Of a stretch of DNA of 64,000 nt, positions 32,703 through 40,861 are shown in pieces; the first letter of the stretch is position 1, and each line of letters opens with the position of its first letter. Source of the stretch: Selenomonadales bacterium (lineage in GTDB: Bacteria > Bacillota > Negativicutes > Selenomonadales > Selenomonadaceae); the NCBI GenBank assembly GCA_900769615.1, contig CAAGHH010000007.1, positions 35,767 through 99,766 of the forward strand, read 5' to 3'. The notes under the pieces were generated by a model. That model did no database searches. It saw nothing but the letters and a program-made list of their open reading frames with translations, and was not told the origin of the DNA. Made by a program: the position numbers and the translations under genes.

Positions 32703-34475
32703 TTGGGTAATAAAATTTTATGGTTAGGAATCAATGCCAAGTATTCGCATACATCATTAGCAATTCGCTATTTGCGGGAAGCGGTGCCGGAATCAAGCAT
32801 AATGGAGCTTACGATAAATCATCAGCTGTTAGCGATGTTAGGCGAAATTTACGAAAGCCAGCCTAAGGTTATTGGCATTGCTTGTTATATTTGGAATATA
32901 GAAATTGTCAAAAATTTATTAAAACTATTGGCAGCCGCTCTGCCTGGTACGATAATTATTTGTGGTGGACCGGAAGTTTCCTATGAAACCAAGGAATTTA
33001 TGCAAGAATTTTCGATGGTTGATTATGTCTGTCGTGGTGAAGCTGAGGAAGCTTTGCCAAAATTAATAAAGCTTTTGCGTGAAAATGATTTTGCGATAGC
33101 TAAGGCTAATAGTGTATTGAGCAAGACGGCAATAAAAGGGATAGCCTGGCGGGAAATATCAGCTGATGTAAGCAATGTTATACAAGAATCGCAGGCAGTA
33201 ACTGTAGCTGATATTGCTAAATTGCCATTTCCTTATCAAGCTGGTGAAATTAAGTCAATAAAAGAGCGGATCCTTTATTATGAAACATCCCGTGGCTGTC
33301 CGTTTGCCTGTGCGTATTGTTTATCCTGTGCTACGGCTGGAGTGCGTTTTTTGCCATTAACTAGAGTTTTTCAGGAATTGGATTTTTTCGTGCAAAATGA
33401 TGTCAGACAGGTTAAATTTGTTGACCGTACATTTAATGCGAAAAAATCTCATTTTTTGCCGATATTAAAATACCTGTTGGGGTTGCCTAAAACCTGCCGG
33501 ACCAATTTTCATTTTGAAGTAGCGATAGATTATCTTGATGCTGAGGTTATGCAAATTTTAAGCCAAATGCCAAAAGGGCGGGTGCAACTGGAAATAGGTA
33601 TTCAATCAACGAATGAAATAACTTTGCAAGCAGTGTCGCGGCTTAACCATTGGACCAAAATAGCGGAACATATCAAAAAGATAATGAGCTTTCACAATAT
33701 GCATTTGCATGTGGATTTAATTATTGGCCTGCCGGGTGAAGGCATGGCGTCATTTGCTAAGTCATTTAATGATGTCTATGCTTTACAAACTGATATGTTG
33801 CAATTAGGCTTTCTGAAATTCCTTAAGGGCGCAACGATGATGAATTTGGTAAAAAAATATAATTATCAGTATATGGCGATGGCACCTTATGAGGTTTTAG
33901 TAAGTGACGCCCTAAGCTATGGTGAAATCCGTTGGCTGCATAGTTTTGAACAGGTGTTTGAACTGTATTACAATGCCGGACGCTGCCGGCATACAGCGGA
34001 GTTTATGATTGCTGAATTTGCGTTAGGAAACGCTTTTAGTTTTTGGCAACAATTTACTAATTGGTGGGAGCGGCAAGGCTTTCATAGAATAGGACATAGT
34101 ACCAAAAATCTTTATGGCTATTTAGCTGATTTTTGTCAAAGTGAATACAATGTGGCTAAAGACTTACTGGATTGCTTGCTTCGCTATGATGCGTTGTTAG
34201 CTGATAATGGCAGGATAAGACCGGAAAATCTCAATTGGAATAAAGAACGGTATCAAAAACGCACGGCAGCTTTTTGGAAGGGACTGCCCAGTGTCGTGCG
34301 CGAATATCTGCCTGATTATGAATTTACTAATTGGCGTGATGTTAATAAAAAATATCATCTAGAAATATTTGATTATGATGTAACTGATAAAACTAATCCC
34401 CGAAAACAAGAAACGGTTATATTATTTGACTTTACGCATGGGGAAACCAAATGCCAAACAATTGCTTTGGCTTGA
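32703..34475 (+). CDS. B12-binding-domain radical SAM protein (DUF4080 type)
   Basis: The protein is 590 residues. The N-terminal third (about 1-160) resembles a cobalamin-binding Rossmann domain (GINAKYSHTSLAIRYLREA, CGGPEVSYE), followed by a radical SAM core with the cluster motif CPFACAYC (near residue 200) and IGIQSTNE, and a DUF4080-like C-terminal region. It starts with TTG 32703 after GGGGAGG. The substrate is unknown; the architecture is widespread in anaerobic Firmicutes. It forms a pair with the next radical SAM gene (15-base gap). Confidence 0.87.
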   Translation: MGNKILWLGINAKYSHTSLAIRYLREAVPESSIMELTINHQLLAMLGEIYESQPKVIGIACYIWNIEIVKNLLKLLAAALPGTIIICGGPEVSYETKEFMQEFSMVDYVCRGEAEEALPKLIKLLRENDFAIAKANSVLSKTAIKGIAWREISADVSNVIQESQAVTVADIAKLPFPYQAGEIKSIKERILYYETSRGCPFACAYCLSCATAGVRFLPLTRVFQELDFFVQNDVRQVKFVDRTFNAKKSHFLPILKYLLGLPKTCRTNFHFEVAIDYLDAEVMQILSQMPKGRVQLEIGIQSTNEITLQAVSRLNHWTKIAEHIKKIMSFHNMHLHVDLIIGLPGEGMASFAKSFNDVYALQTDMLQLGFLKFLKGATMMNLVKKYNYQYMAMAPYEVLVSDALSYGEIRWLHSFEQVFELYYNAGRCRHTAEFMIAEFALGNAFSFWQQFTNWWERQGFHRIGHSTKNLYGYLADFCQSEYNVAKDLLDCLLRYDALLADNGRIRPENLNWNKERYQKRTAAFWKGLPSVVREYLPDYEFTNWRDVNKKYHLEIFDYDVTDKTNPRKQETVILFDFTHGETKCQTIALA

Positions 34476-34490
34476 AAGGGATAGTATTGT

Positions 34491-35513
34491 ATGACAAATG
34501 CAGAAATTAAGCAGAAAAAGCCGATATATCGCGCCTTTTCTGACTACTTAAAGGAACGTTATGGCGAAAAAGTGTATAAACTGCCTATTGCCTTGCCCGT
34601 TACGTGCCCGAACAGGGACGGAAGTATTACCACCAGTAATTTGACATCACCTAATAGAGATGGTTTTTGCGGTAACGGCAATAATGGCTGTACTTTTTGT
34701 GGTGAAATTGGAGCAGGATATGAAAATTTGCCCCGCACGATGACGATAACGGAGCAAATAACAGCGAACAAAGCTCATATTGTGCCTAAATATAAGGCTA
34801 AAAAATTTATTCCATATTTTCAAAACTTTAGCAATACCTATGTTGAACTAGCAAAATTAATTAGTTGGGTGGAAGAAGCAGCTAGCGTGGCGGATGTAGT
34901 CGCTATCTATATAGCGACGCGTCCTGACTGTGTGAATGATGAATATTTAGCAGCACTTAAACAGTCAGCTGACAAACATAACATTGACATCTGTGTGGAG
35001 CTGGGATTGCAAAGCACAAACGTTCATACTCTTAAAAATATTAACCGCGGTCATACGTTAGCTGAGCTTATTGATGCTGTGCAAAGAATAAGGCATTATG
35101 GTTTGCAAAGTTGTGTCCATTTGATACTGAATCTTCCTTGGGACGATGAATTAGATGTTATTGAAGATGCTAAAATACTTTCTGCCTTAAAGGTCGATCA
35201 GGTAAAATTGCACGCATTGTACATTGTCAAAGGCACGCAAATGGCAAAAGATTATGAAGCAGGAAATTTAACCATGATAAGTCGTGAGGAATACGAGGAC
35301 CGGGTAATAAAATTTTTGGAATATTTAGCGCCAGATATTGTATTACAGCGGATAATAGGCAGAGCGCCTGAGGCAAATACTTTGTTTTCCAATTGGCACA
35401 CTGGCTGGTGGAAAATTCGTGATCATATAGTAAATGTCATGGCGCAGGAAGGACGTTATCAAGGCAGGCTCTGTGATTATTTAAATGGCAAAGCCTTGAA
35501 AAAATTTGCCTAA
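34491..35513 (+). CDS. TIGR01212-type radical SAM protein (YhcC-like)
   Basis: This 340-residue radical SAM protein has the long variant cluster motif of this family: CPNRDG followed by the CTFC pair (NGCTFCGEIGAG), then VDVVAIYIATRPDCV, VELGLQSTN and HLILNLPWDD. The start pattern (YLKERYGEKVYKLPI) is highly characteristic. Homologues are present in many bacteria with no established function. AAAGGGAT precedes the ATG. It is probably cotranscribed with the preceding B12-type radical SAM gene. Confidence 0.9.
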   Translation: MTNAEIKQKKPIYRAFSDYLKERYGEKVYKLPIALPVTCPNRDGSITTSNLTSPNRDGFCGNGNNGCTFCGEIGAGYENLPRTMTITEQITANKAHIVPKYKAKKFIPYFQNFSNTYVELAKLISWVEEAASVADVVAIYIATRPDCVNDEYLAALKQSADKHNIDICVELGLQSTNVHTLKNINRGHTLAELIDAVQRIRHYGLQSCVHLILNLPWDDELDVIEDAKILSALKVDQVKLHALYIVKGTQMAKDYEAGNLTMISREEYEDRVIKFLEYLAPDIVLQRIIGRAPEANTLFSNWHTGWWKIRDHIVNVMAQEGRYQGRLCDYLNGKALKKFA

Positions 35514-35565
35514 TAAAATAAAAATAAACTGCCTGATGTTGATGTGACCCCATAAAGTTAGACCT

Positions 35566-35602
35566 AAGCGTAGTAGCCTATTATGCTACTGCGCTTTTTT
35601 TC
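35566..35602 (+). terminator. terminator after the radical SAM pair
   Basis: 12-position stem (35566-35577 with 35585-35596, one mismatch) and a T-run of seven. Just upstream, GTGACCCCATAAAGTTAGAC (35542-35561) resembles an insertion-sequence end. Confidence 0.75.
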
Positions 35603-35675
35603 TTATGCTGCATTGGTTAGACGGTTTGTTTTTATATTTATAATTTTATGCAAGACGAATACCTGTAATAAACGG

Positions 35676-36482
35676 TTATTTTTTATCGCTGTTCATGTAT
35701 TGTATGTAGGTAGCACGCATTTCTTCACGGGTTTTAGCTGCTGGCCAAAGCTCACCTAAGGCACCTTGACGCATACCGGAAGCCAGATGATCATAAATGT
35801 CAGGTGTAGTTTCGCCTAGCTTCATGATTAATTCTTTAACTGTCTGCCGGATAGTATAGCCATCGTTAGGGCAGGGGGATGGTACCGGCTGAAAACCATG
35901 ATATTTTACTGATTCACGAGTTTCAGATTCGCGGAAGTAGATAAGCGGGCGAATTACGGTAAGCCCGGTCCGGTCAAGGTAGGTTTTCGGAGTAAAGGTA
36001 TTTAACTGTCCAGAGTACAGGAGGCTCATGAAGAAAGTTTCGACAGCATCATCGTTATGATGAGCATAGGCTATTTTGTTCATATTATGTTCTTTAGCAT
36101 AGCGGTTCATTGCCCCGCGACGGAAAAAAGCACAAGTAAAGCAGGGACTTTTTCCTTTTTGTGCTTCAATGGCGCCGGCGATATCGACATCGATTACGTC
36201 ATAGGGAATTTTGAGCTCTTGCATGAAATTTTTTATACGGTCAACGTCAAAAGCAGCAGGTGTGCCATCTTTATCCTTAAACATCGGGTTAATGGTGAGT
36301 GCAGATATTTTAAAATCTTTATGCAGCCGCTCCCGTAAAATAGCCATGGCATAAGCAAGAAAAATGCTATCCTTGCCACCCGAAACACCAATAAGGATAT
36401 GGTCACCGTCTTCAATCATATCAAATTCAACTACAGCGCGCATGAGTTTGCTGAAATAAAGCTGGGGAATGTTAATGTTCAT
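35676..36482 (-). CDS. PP-loop ATPase, tRNA 2-thiocytidine synthetase-like (TtcA family)
   Basis: The protein is 268 residues. The PP-loop SGGKDS (near residue 35) adenylates the target base; CFTCAFFRRG supplies the paired cysteines expected to bind an iron-sulfur cluster, and KIAYAHHNDDAVETFFMSL is the TtcA signature. TtcA thiolates C32 of tRNA; related proteins act on other positions, so the target is not certain. The start MNINIPQ has GAAAGG upstream, somewhat far (12 bases). It lies downstream of a terminator that isolates it from the cupin gene. Confidence 0.85.
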   Translation of the reverse strand: MNINIPQLYFSKLMRAVVEFDMIEDGDHILIGVSGGKDSIFLAYAMAILRERLHKDFKISALTINPMFKDKDGTPAAFDVDRIKNFMQELKIPYDVIDVDIAGAIEAQKGKSPCFTCAFFRRGAMNRYAKEHNMNKIAYAHHNDDAVETFFMSLLYSGQLNTFTPKTYLDRTGLTVIRPLIYFRESETRESVKYHGFQPVPSPCPNDGYTIRQTVKELIMKLGETTPDIYDHLASGMRQGALGELWPAAKTREEMRATYIQYMNSDKK

Positions 36483-36555
36483 AATAATAAAAAACCTTTC
36501 TTTGTGAAACAACTACAATAGTATAAATATTTTACAATATTTCTTGCCAGCTGTG

Positions 36556-36587
36556 AATAAAAAAACACAGCCACAAGCGTGACTGTG
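36556..36587 (-). terminator. terminator of the cupin gene
   Basis: Minus-strand stem of 9 pairs (36579-36587 with 36566-36574, one G-U), loop GCTT, then a run of seven Ts. Confidence 0.85.
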
Positions 36588-36603
36588 CTGACTGAAAATA
36601 AAA

Positions 36604-36957
36604 TTAGTAAACTACGGCATCATCAGCAGTGAATCCTTCCAAAGAATTTTCTTTGGCCTGAACGCAGATGAATGACAGCGCTGAATCACTGGCAGCAAAG
36701 AACTGACGCTTGGCTGCAGGGGAGATTCTTAGCCAATCACCAGCTGCAAGCGCAATTTCTTCACCGTCAATTACTACCTTGCCATGACCGGCAATAATCC
36801 CATAAACTTCTTCATTTTTCTTATGGGAATGAACAAAGGGAACATTGGCACCAGCTGGAAGATTGTTAATGCTGATTTCAGCACCAGTCAAAGCTAAGGT
36901 GTTATGAAGTTCAACCCGGCCTTCGTTACCAATATTAGTTTTTGCAAAATTTGCCAT
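36604..36957 (-). CDS. cupin-domain protein
   Basis: This is a 117-residue single-domain cupin. The metal motif 1 is PFVHSHKKNEEVYGIIAG (HxH...E) and motif 2 is around GDWLRISPAAKRQFFA, where the usual final His is not evident. Small cupins of this kind act as sensors, isomerases or dioxygenases; no substrate can be given. AGGAGGTATTT precedes the ATG. It is transcribed divergently from an HxlR regulator gene, which probably controls it. Confidence 0.85.
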   Translation of the reverse strand: MANFAKTNIGNEGRVELHNTLALTGAEISINNLPAGANVPFVHSHKKNEEVYGIIAGHGKVVIDGEEIALAAGDWLRISPAAKRQFFAASDSALSFICVQAKENSLEGFTADDAVVY

Positions 36958-36998
36958 TTTAAATACCTCCGTTAATTGCTGTCTGGTTTTACCTTACA

Positions 36999-37027
36999 GC
37001 TATATGATAATGGCTGTAATAGTACAA
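36999..37027 (-). promoter_or_regulatory. cupin promoter with GTAC motifs
   Basis: Minus strand: TTGTAC (37022-37027), a 17-base spacer and TATAGC (36999-37004). AGTAC-N6-AGTAC (37021-37036) overlaps the -35, a likely regulator site. Confidence 0.6.
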
Positions 37028-37048
37028 TGATAGTACGCACTTTTTTAT

Positions 37049-37098
37049 AACTGTACATTTTTTTATAGTTGTACATAATAAAATAAATGCGTTAATAT
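37049..37098 (+). promoter_or_regulatory. hxlR-type gene promoter with direct repeats
   Basis: TTGTAC (37069-37074) and TAATAT (37093-37098) read towards the regulator. Two direct repeats AACTGTACAT and AGTTGTACAT, 18 bases apart, cover the -35, suggesting autoregulation. Confidence 0.5.
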
Positions 37099-37115
37099 TA
37101 AAAGGGGTGCTAAGT

Positions 37116-37442
37116 TTGAAAACCAAAGATGAATTACCGGTTTGTCCGGTAGCAACAGTAGTAGCTTTAATCGGTGGTAAATGGAAATTGCTAATTATAC
37201 GTAATCTTAAAGACCGTCCCTGGCGGTTTAATGAATTGCAGCGTGATTTGGAAGGAATATCTCAAAAAGTGCTGACTGACAGTCTGCGGCAGTTGGCGGA
37301 CGATGGGCTGGTGTATCGGCATGATTATCAGACGATGCCGCCAAAAGTCTATTACGGACTTACTGAACTTGGCAAGAAAATGTTGCCTATAATCGAGGCT
37401 TTAGCTGATTTTGGTAATTATTATAAATCAGTGGTTGATTAA
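37116..37442 (+). CDS. HxlR-family transcriptional regulator
   Basis: The protein is 108 residues: a winged helix with the family hallmark CPV (CPVATVVALIGGKWKLLIIRNL), FNELQRDLEGISQKVLTDSLRQL and the wing MPPKVYYGLTELGKK. The cysteine in the CPV motif is the redox-sensing position in relatives such as YodB and HypR. TTG 37116 is preferred as the start with AAAGGGG 9 bases before; a GTG at 37107 directly abuts that site. It is divergent from the cupin gene, so the pair may form a redox or electrophile response unit. Confidence 0.9.
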   Translation: MKTKDELPVCPVATVVALIGGKWKLLIIRNLKDRPWRFNELQRDLEGISQKVLTDSLRQLADDGLVYRHDYQTMPPKVYYGLTELGKKMLPIIEALADFGNYYKSVVD

Positions 37443-37445
37443 AAG

Positions 37446-37593
37446 ATTTTTATGACTATGGCTGTTGCAGCTAAACGTGCAAGTATGACCGAGAAAACTT
37501 TACCCTAATAGCGATGATGTGAATTTAGCTGAAAGCAAAGAAAACTTTTAGCTAAATTGGCTAACTATTGCTAACTATTATGGTACGGAAAAT
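37446..37593 (+). pseudogene. decayed 3' end of an Rpn-family gene
   Basis: This stretch matches the last 80 bases and downstream flank of the next gene (38472-38612), including a 41-base block identical to it starting ATAGCGATGATGTG. The surviving frame reads AVAAKRASMTEKTLP then stop, against TVAAKRAGMTEEAFRKIAMM in the intact gene. No upstream body remains, so it is a relic of a second copy. Confidence 0.85.
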
Positions 37594-37662
37594 TGCAACA
37601 ATTGATTTTATTCAAGTTTGAATTATGATATAATCCTTATATAGTATGGAGGATGAATTATT

Positions 37663-38550
37663 ATGGGGGAAGCGAAAAGAACCGTAAAGGATACTGTGTT
37701 TCGGGATTTATTTTCACGTCCAAGGTATTTATTGCAACTTTATCAGGCATTGCATCCAGAAGACAATGATATAGCTGAACAAGATCTAAAGATCGTTACG
37801 TTACAAAATATATTAGTTAACGGCATATATAATGATTTGGGATTTATTGCCAAAGATAGATTGTTAATACTAGTGGAAGCTCAAAGCACGTGGTCGCCAA
37901 ATATAATAATCCGGTCATTGCTGTATTTAATGAGTACTTATCAGGAATATTTTAATAACAACGATATTCTGCTTTATGGTGCAAAGACCATCAAAATGCC
38001 AAAGCCTGAGTTGTTTGTTGTATATACGCAGAAAAAAGGTAATCATCCAGAGGTGATTTCGTTTAAGGAAGTTTTCTTTCCTGATGAACCATGTTGTATA
38101 GATGCCAAAGCAAAAGTGATCTATGCAGATAGTTCAGATACGATCATTAATCAGTATATAGATTTTTGTATAGTGCTAAACAAACAGGTAAGACAACATG
38201 GATTGACATTAACTGCAATAAAAAATACGATAAAAATCTGCAAGGATAATAATACGCTCAAGGAATATTTGGAGCACAGAGAAACGGAGGTTGAAGGGAT
38301 TATGCTTACATTATTTGATCAGGATAGAATAACAGAATTATATCATAAGGAAATAGCTGCTGAAGCAAAGGCTGAAGGCAGGGCTGAAGGTAAGGCTGAA
38401 GGAATATCCGAAGGAATGGCTAAGGGGAAAATCGAAGGCACAATACATACGCTTAAGGAATTGGTAAAGGATGGATTCATCACTGTTACTGTGGCTGCTA
38501 AGCGTGCAGGTATGACGGAGGAAGCTTTTCGAAAAATAGCGATGATGTGA
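37663..38550 (+). CDS. Rpn-family recombination-promoting nuclease / PD-(D/E)XK transposase-like protein
   Basis: This 295-residue protein belongs to the YhgA/Rpn group. The N-terminal nuclease-like domain has DTVFRDLFS, the characteristic D (NDLGFIAKDRLLILVEAQSTW gives the D-x-n-E-x-Q core) and a C-terminal repetitive helix (AEAKAEGRAEGKAEGISEG) typical of the family in Negativicutes. E. coli homologues promote RecA-independent recombination and make DNA breaks. GGAGGATG precedes the ATG. A relic of the same gene lies directly upstream, implying duplication and deletion. Such genes are multicopy and often mobile within a genome. Confidence 0.85.
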   Translation: MGEAKRTVKDTVFRDLFSRPRYLLQLYQALHPEDNDIAEQDLKIVTLQNILVNGIYNDLGFIAKDRLLILVEAQSTWSPNIIIRSLLYLMSTYQEYFNNNDILLYGAKTIKMPKPELFVVYTQKKGNHPEVISFKEVFFPDEPCCIDAKAKVIYADSSDTIINQYIDFCIVLNKQVRQHGLTLTAIKNTIKICKDNNTLKEYLEHRETEVEGIMLTLFDQDRITELYHKEIAAEAKAEGRAEGKAEGISEGMAKGKIEGTIHTLKELVKDGFITVTVAAKRAGMTEEAFRKIAMM

Positions 38551-38635
38551 ATTTAGCTGAAAGCAAAGAAATCTTTTAGGTAAGTCTGGCTAACGGTTAT
38601 GGGACGGAAAATTTTTACGAATGAATAATATAGTC

Positions 38636-38664
38636 TTGACAGCATAAATTTTGCATGATATACT
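38636..38664 (+). promoter_or_regulatory. promoter of the infC operon
   Basis: TTGACA (38636-38641), a 17-base spacer and TATACT (38659-38664): a strong promoter, with transcription starting near 38671. Confidence 0.85.
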
Positions 38665-38670
38665 ACTAGA

Positions 38671-38808
38671 AGTGTTGAGCAAGAAGGAGCCACCGCTTCT
38701 CACCTGCTGACAAAGGTCAGTCGGGTTTATAGCATTGAGTTTTTAGAGGTGGCTTTGTGTCACCTCTTTTCTTGTTTAAATTTATATTTTATTAGGAGGT
38801 GTGCTGCT
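38671..38808 (+). promoter_or_regulatory. L20-type leader with attenuator ahead of infC
   Basis: The leader ends in a terminator hairpin, AGAGGTG (38745-38751) with CACCTCT (38761-38767) and Ts. An upstream AGCCACC (38688-38694) can pair with GGTGGCT (38749-38755), forming the alternative antiterminator. This is the arrangement of the Firmicute L20 leader, where excess ribosomal protein L20 binds the RNA and causes early termination of infC-rpmI-rplT. Confidence 0.8.
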
Positions 38809-39384
38809 ATTAGCAGAGATTCATTACGCATTAATGAGCAGATTCACATTCGTGAAGTGCGAGTAACTAGTGTAACTGGTGAACAGCTCGGTATTATGCC
38901 GACACGTGAGGCCCTGCGTATGGCTGAAGAACAGCACCTTGACTTAGTTGAGGTAGCACCAAAGGCTAAACCGCCAGTATGCCGTATCATGGATTTTGGT
39001 AAGTTCAGATACGAACAGCAAAAACGGGAGAAGGAAGCTAAGAAGAAGCAGAAAGTTATTAGCATCAAAGAAGTTAAGCTTCGCCCGAATATTGAACAAC
39101 ATGATTTTGACGTCAAGTTAAAAAATGCGCTTCGCTTTGTTGAAGATGGAAATAAAGTCAAAGTGACGATTATGTTCCGTGGACGTGAGCTTTCACATCC
39201 GGAACTCGGCAAAGAGGTATTAGGTCGTGTAGCTGAACGGCTGGGCGATGCAGTATCAATTGAACGCAATGCCAAACTTGAAGGAAAAAATATGACGATG
39301 ATTGTTGCACCAAAGTTGCAAAAATCATCGAAACCAAAGAAGTCTAATATGACTAAGGAGGAAAACAGTAATGCCAAAGATTAA
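38809..39384 (+). CDS. infC: translation initiation factor IF-3 (ATT start)
   Basis: This 191-residue factor binds the 30S subunit and proofreads start-codon choice. It has the IF3 N-domain (INEQIHIREVRVTSVTGEQLG), the lysine-rich linker (YEQQKREKEAKKKQK) and the C-domain (EVKLRPNIEQHDFDVKLKNA). The best start is the rare codon ATT at 38809, 9 bases after AGGAGG (38794-38799), giving ISRDSLRINEQ as expected. IF-3 genes in E. coli and Bacillus also start with AUU, which lets IF-3 restrict its own synthesis. An ATG in frame at 38749 falls inside the attenuator and is unlikely. Confidence 0.93.
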   Translation: MSRDSLRINEQIHIREVRVTSVTGEQLGIMPTREALRMAEEQHLDLVEVAPKAKPPVCRIMDFGKFRYEQQKREKEAKKKQKVISIKEVKLRPNIEQHDFDVKLKNALRFVEDGNKVKVTIMFRGRELSHPELGKEVLGRVAERLGDAVSIERNAKLEGKNMTMIVAPKLQKSSKPKKSNMTKEENSNAKD

Positions 39385-39568
39385 AACTCGCAGAGCTGCT
39401 GCAAAACGCTTTACCGTAACGGGTAGTGGTGAATTCAAACGTAACAAGGCTTTCAAGAGCCATATCTTAGAGAAGAAATCTCCGAAACGTAAACGTAACC
39501 TGCGCAAAGCTGCTCTGGCTACGTCCGCTGATTTCGGTCGCATCAAGAGAATGCTTCCGTACGCTTAA
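39371..39568 (+). CDS. rpmI: 50S ribosomal protein L35
   Basis: This is a 65-residue, highly basic protein: MPKIKTRRAAAKRFTVTGSG, KRNKAFKSHILEKKSPKRKRNLR and RIKRMLPY are conserved L35 blocks. It overlaps the end of infC by 14 bases, with AAGGAGG lying inside infC, so translation is coupled. It is the second gene of the infC-rpmI-rplT operon. Confidence 0.98.
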   Translation: MPKIKTRRAAAKRFTVTGSGEFKRNKAFKSHILEKKSPKRKRNLRKAALATSADFGRIKRMLPYA

Positions 39569-39617
39569 TCGCGAAATTTGAATTTACTTAATAACTGATT
39601 ACTAGGAGGATTTAAAC

Positions 39618-39971
39618 ATGCCAAGAGTAAAAGTAGGCGTGACTGCACATAGACGTCATAAAAAAATTCTGAAGCTCGCTAAGGGTTACAAAGGTTCCAA
39701 GAGCAAACAGTTCAAAAAAGCTAATGAAACTGTAATGAAGGCTCTCTATTATGCACGCCGTGACCGTCGTGCTAAGAAAGGCAACTTCCGTCGCCTTTGG
39801 ATCGCTCGTATCAATGCTGCAGCTCGTATTAACGGCATTTCCTATAGCCGTCTCGTTTGCGGTCTGACTAAAGCTGGTGTCGAAGTAAACCGCAAAATGC
39901 TGGCTGATCTCGCTATCTCCGATGAGAAAGCATTCGCTCAGCTGGTTGCTGTTGCTAAAGAAAATCTGTAA
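39618..39971 (+). CDS. rplT: 50S ribosomal protein L20
   Basis: This is a 117-residue basic assembly protein of the large subunit (MPRVKVGVTAHRRHKKILKLAKGYKGSKSKQFK in outline, with LWIARINAAAR and LADLAISD). It closes the infC operon and is the expected repressor that binds the leader at 38671-38808. AGGAGG precedes the ATG and a strong terminator follows. Confidence 0.98.
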   Translation: MPRVKVGVTAHRRHKKILKLAKGYKGSKSKQFKKANETVMKALYYARRDRRAKKGNFRRLWIARINAAARINGISYSRLVCGLTKAGVEVNRKMLADLAISDEKAFAQLVAVAKENL

Positions 39972-39991
39972 TTTTCAGATTGCTAAAGATG

Positions 39992-40030
39992 GGTTTGATG
40001 GAGCCTCATGGTTCTGTCAGACCTTTTTTT
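39992..40030 (+). terminator. terminator of the infC operon
   Basis: 14-pair stem with several G-U pairs (39992-40005 with 40010-40023), 4-base loop, seven Ts. Confidence 0.82.
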
Positions 40031-40055
40031 ATTAAATGCGCAAAGGGGAGAGCCC

Positions 40056-40859
40056 ATGTCAAGTGAAATTGTAAGTATCAGCAATAAAAAAATAAAATTG
40101 GCAGCTGGTCTAAAAAAACGCCGGCAGCGGGAAAAGACAGGTTTGTTTGCTGCTGAGGGCATAAGACTTTGTGAAATGGCAGCCAAATCTGACTGGCAAA
40201 TAGAGTTCGGTCTTTATACTAGCGAAATTATGGCAAGTCATCGCGGGCGGGAATTATTGCAGGAAATAAAAAATAAATGTCAGCTTTCGGAAGTGCCAGT
40301 TGATATTTATAAAAAGGTAAGCAGTACCGAAACACCGCAAGGGATAATGCTGGTGCTAAAACAAAAAAACAGCCTGTTAGCTGAACTTAAGGCTGTGTCT
40401 AAGCCATTGTATGTAGTTATGGATGGCGTGCAGGATCCAGGCAATGCTGGTACGATAATAAGAACGGCTGATGCTATTGGTGCGGATGGTGTTATCATGC
40501 TGAAAGGTTCGGTTGATGTTTTTAGCGATAAAACGGTGCGGTCAACTATGGGAAGCTTATTTCATTTGCCAATATGTACTGATGTAACACATGATGAATT
40601 GTTAGAGTTTGCGCAGTTGAATAAAATAGTGCTTTATGCTACTGCCTTAGATGCGGCTGCTGAACCGCATTTTGCGCAGAATTTCAATGCCGGTTGTGCA
40701 ATTATTCTCGGCAATGAAGGCAATGGTGTCAGTGAATATCTATTAGCTGAAGCAAAAAAAACCTACATTCCGATGTATGGCCAAGCCGAATCATTGAATG
40801 TAGGCGTATCTGCTGCAGTGGTGCTTTATGAAGCCGTTCGTCAGCGGCACTTTGTTTAA
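40056..40859 (+). CDS. TrmH/SpoU-family RNA 2'-O-methyltransferase
   Basis: The protein is 267 residues. The N-terminal substrate-binding domain (KKIKLAAGLKKRRQREKTGLFAAEG) is followed by the SPOUT domain with VQDPGNAGTIIRTADAIGADGV, NEGNGVSEYLL and the final NVGVSAAVVLYEAVRQ, the three SpoU motifs forming the knotted SAM site. Homologues sit behind infC-rpmI-rplT in many Firmicutes (YsgA type). ATG 40056 follows AAAGGGGAGAG; an upstream ATG at 40008 lies inside the operon terminator. The target (rRNA or tRNA 2'-OH) is not determinable here. Confidence 0.92.
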   Translation: MSSEIVSISNKKIKLAAGLKKRRQREKTGLFAAEGIRLCEMAAKSDWQIEFGLYTSEIMASHRGRELLQEIKNKCQLSEVPVDIYKKVSSTETPQGIMLVLKQKNSLLAELKAVSKPLYVVMDGVQDPGNAGTIIRTADAIGADGVIMLKGSVDVFSDKTVRSTMGSLFHLPICTDVTHDELLEFAQLNKIVLYATALDAAAEPHFAQNFNAGCAIILGNEGNGVSEYLLAEAKKTYIPMYGQAESLNVGVSAAVVLYEAVRQRHFV

Positions 40860-40861
40860 TT

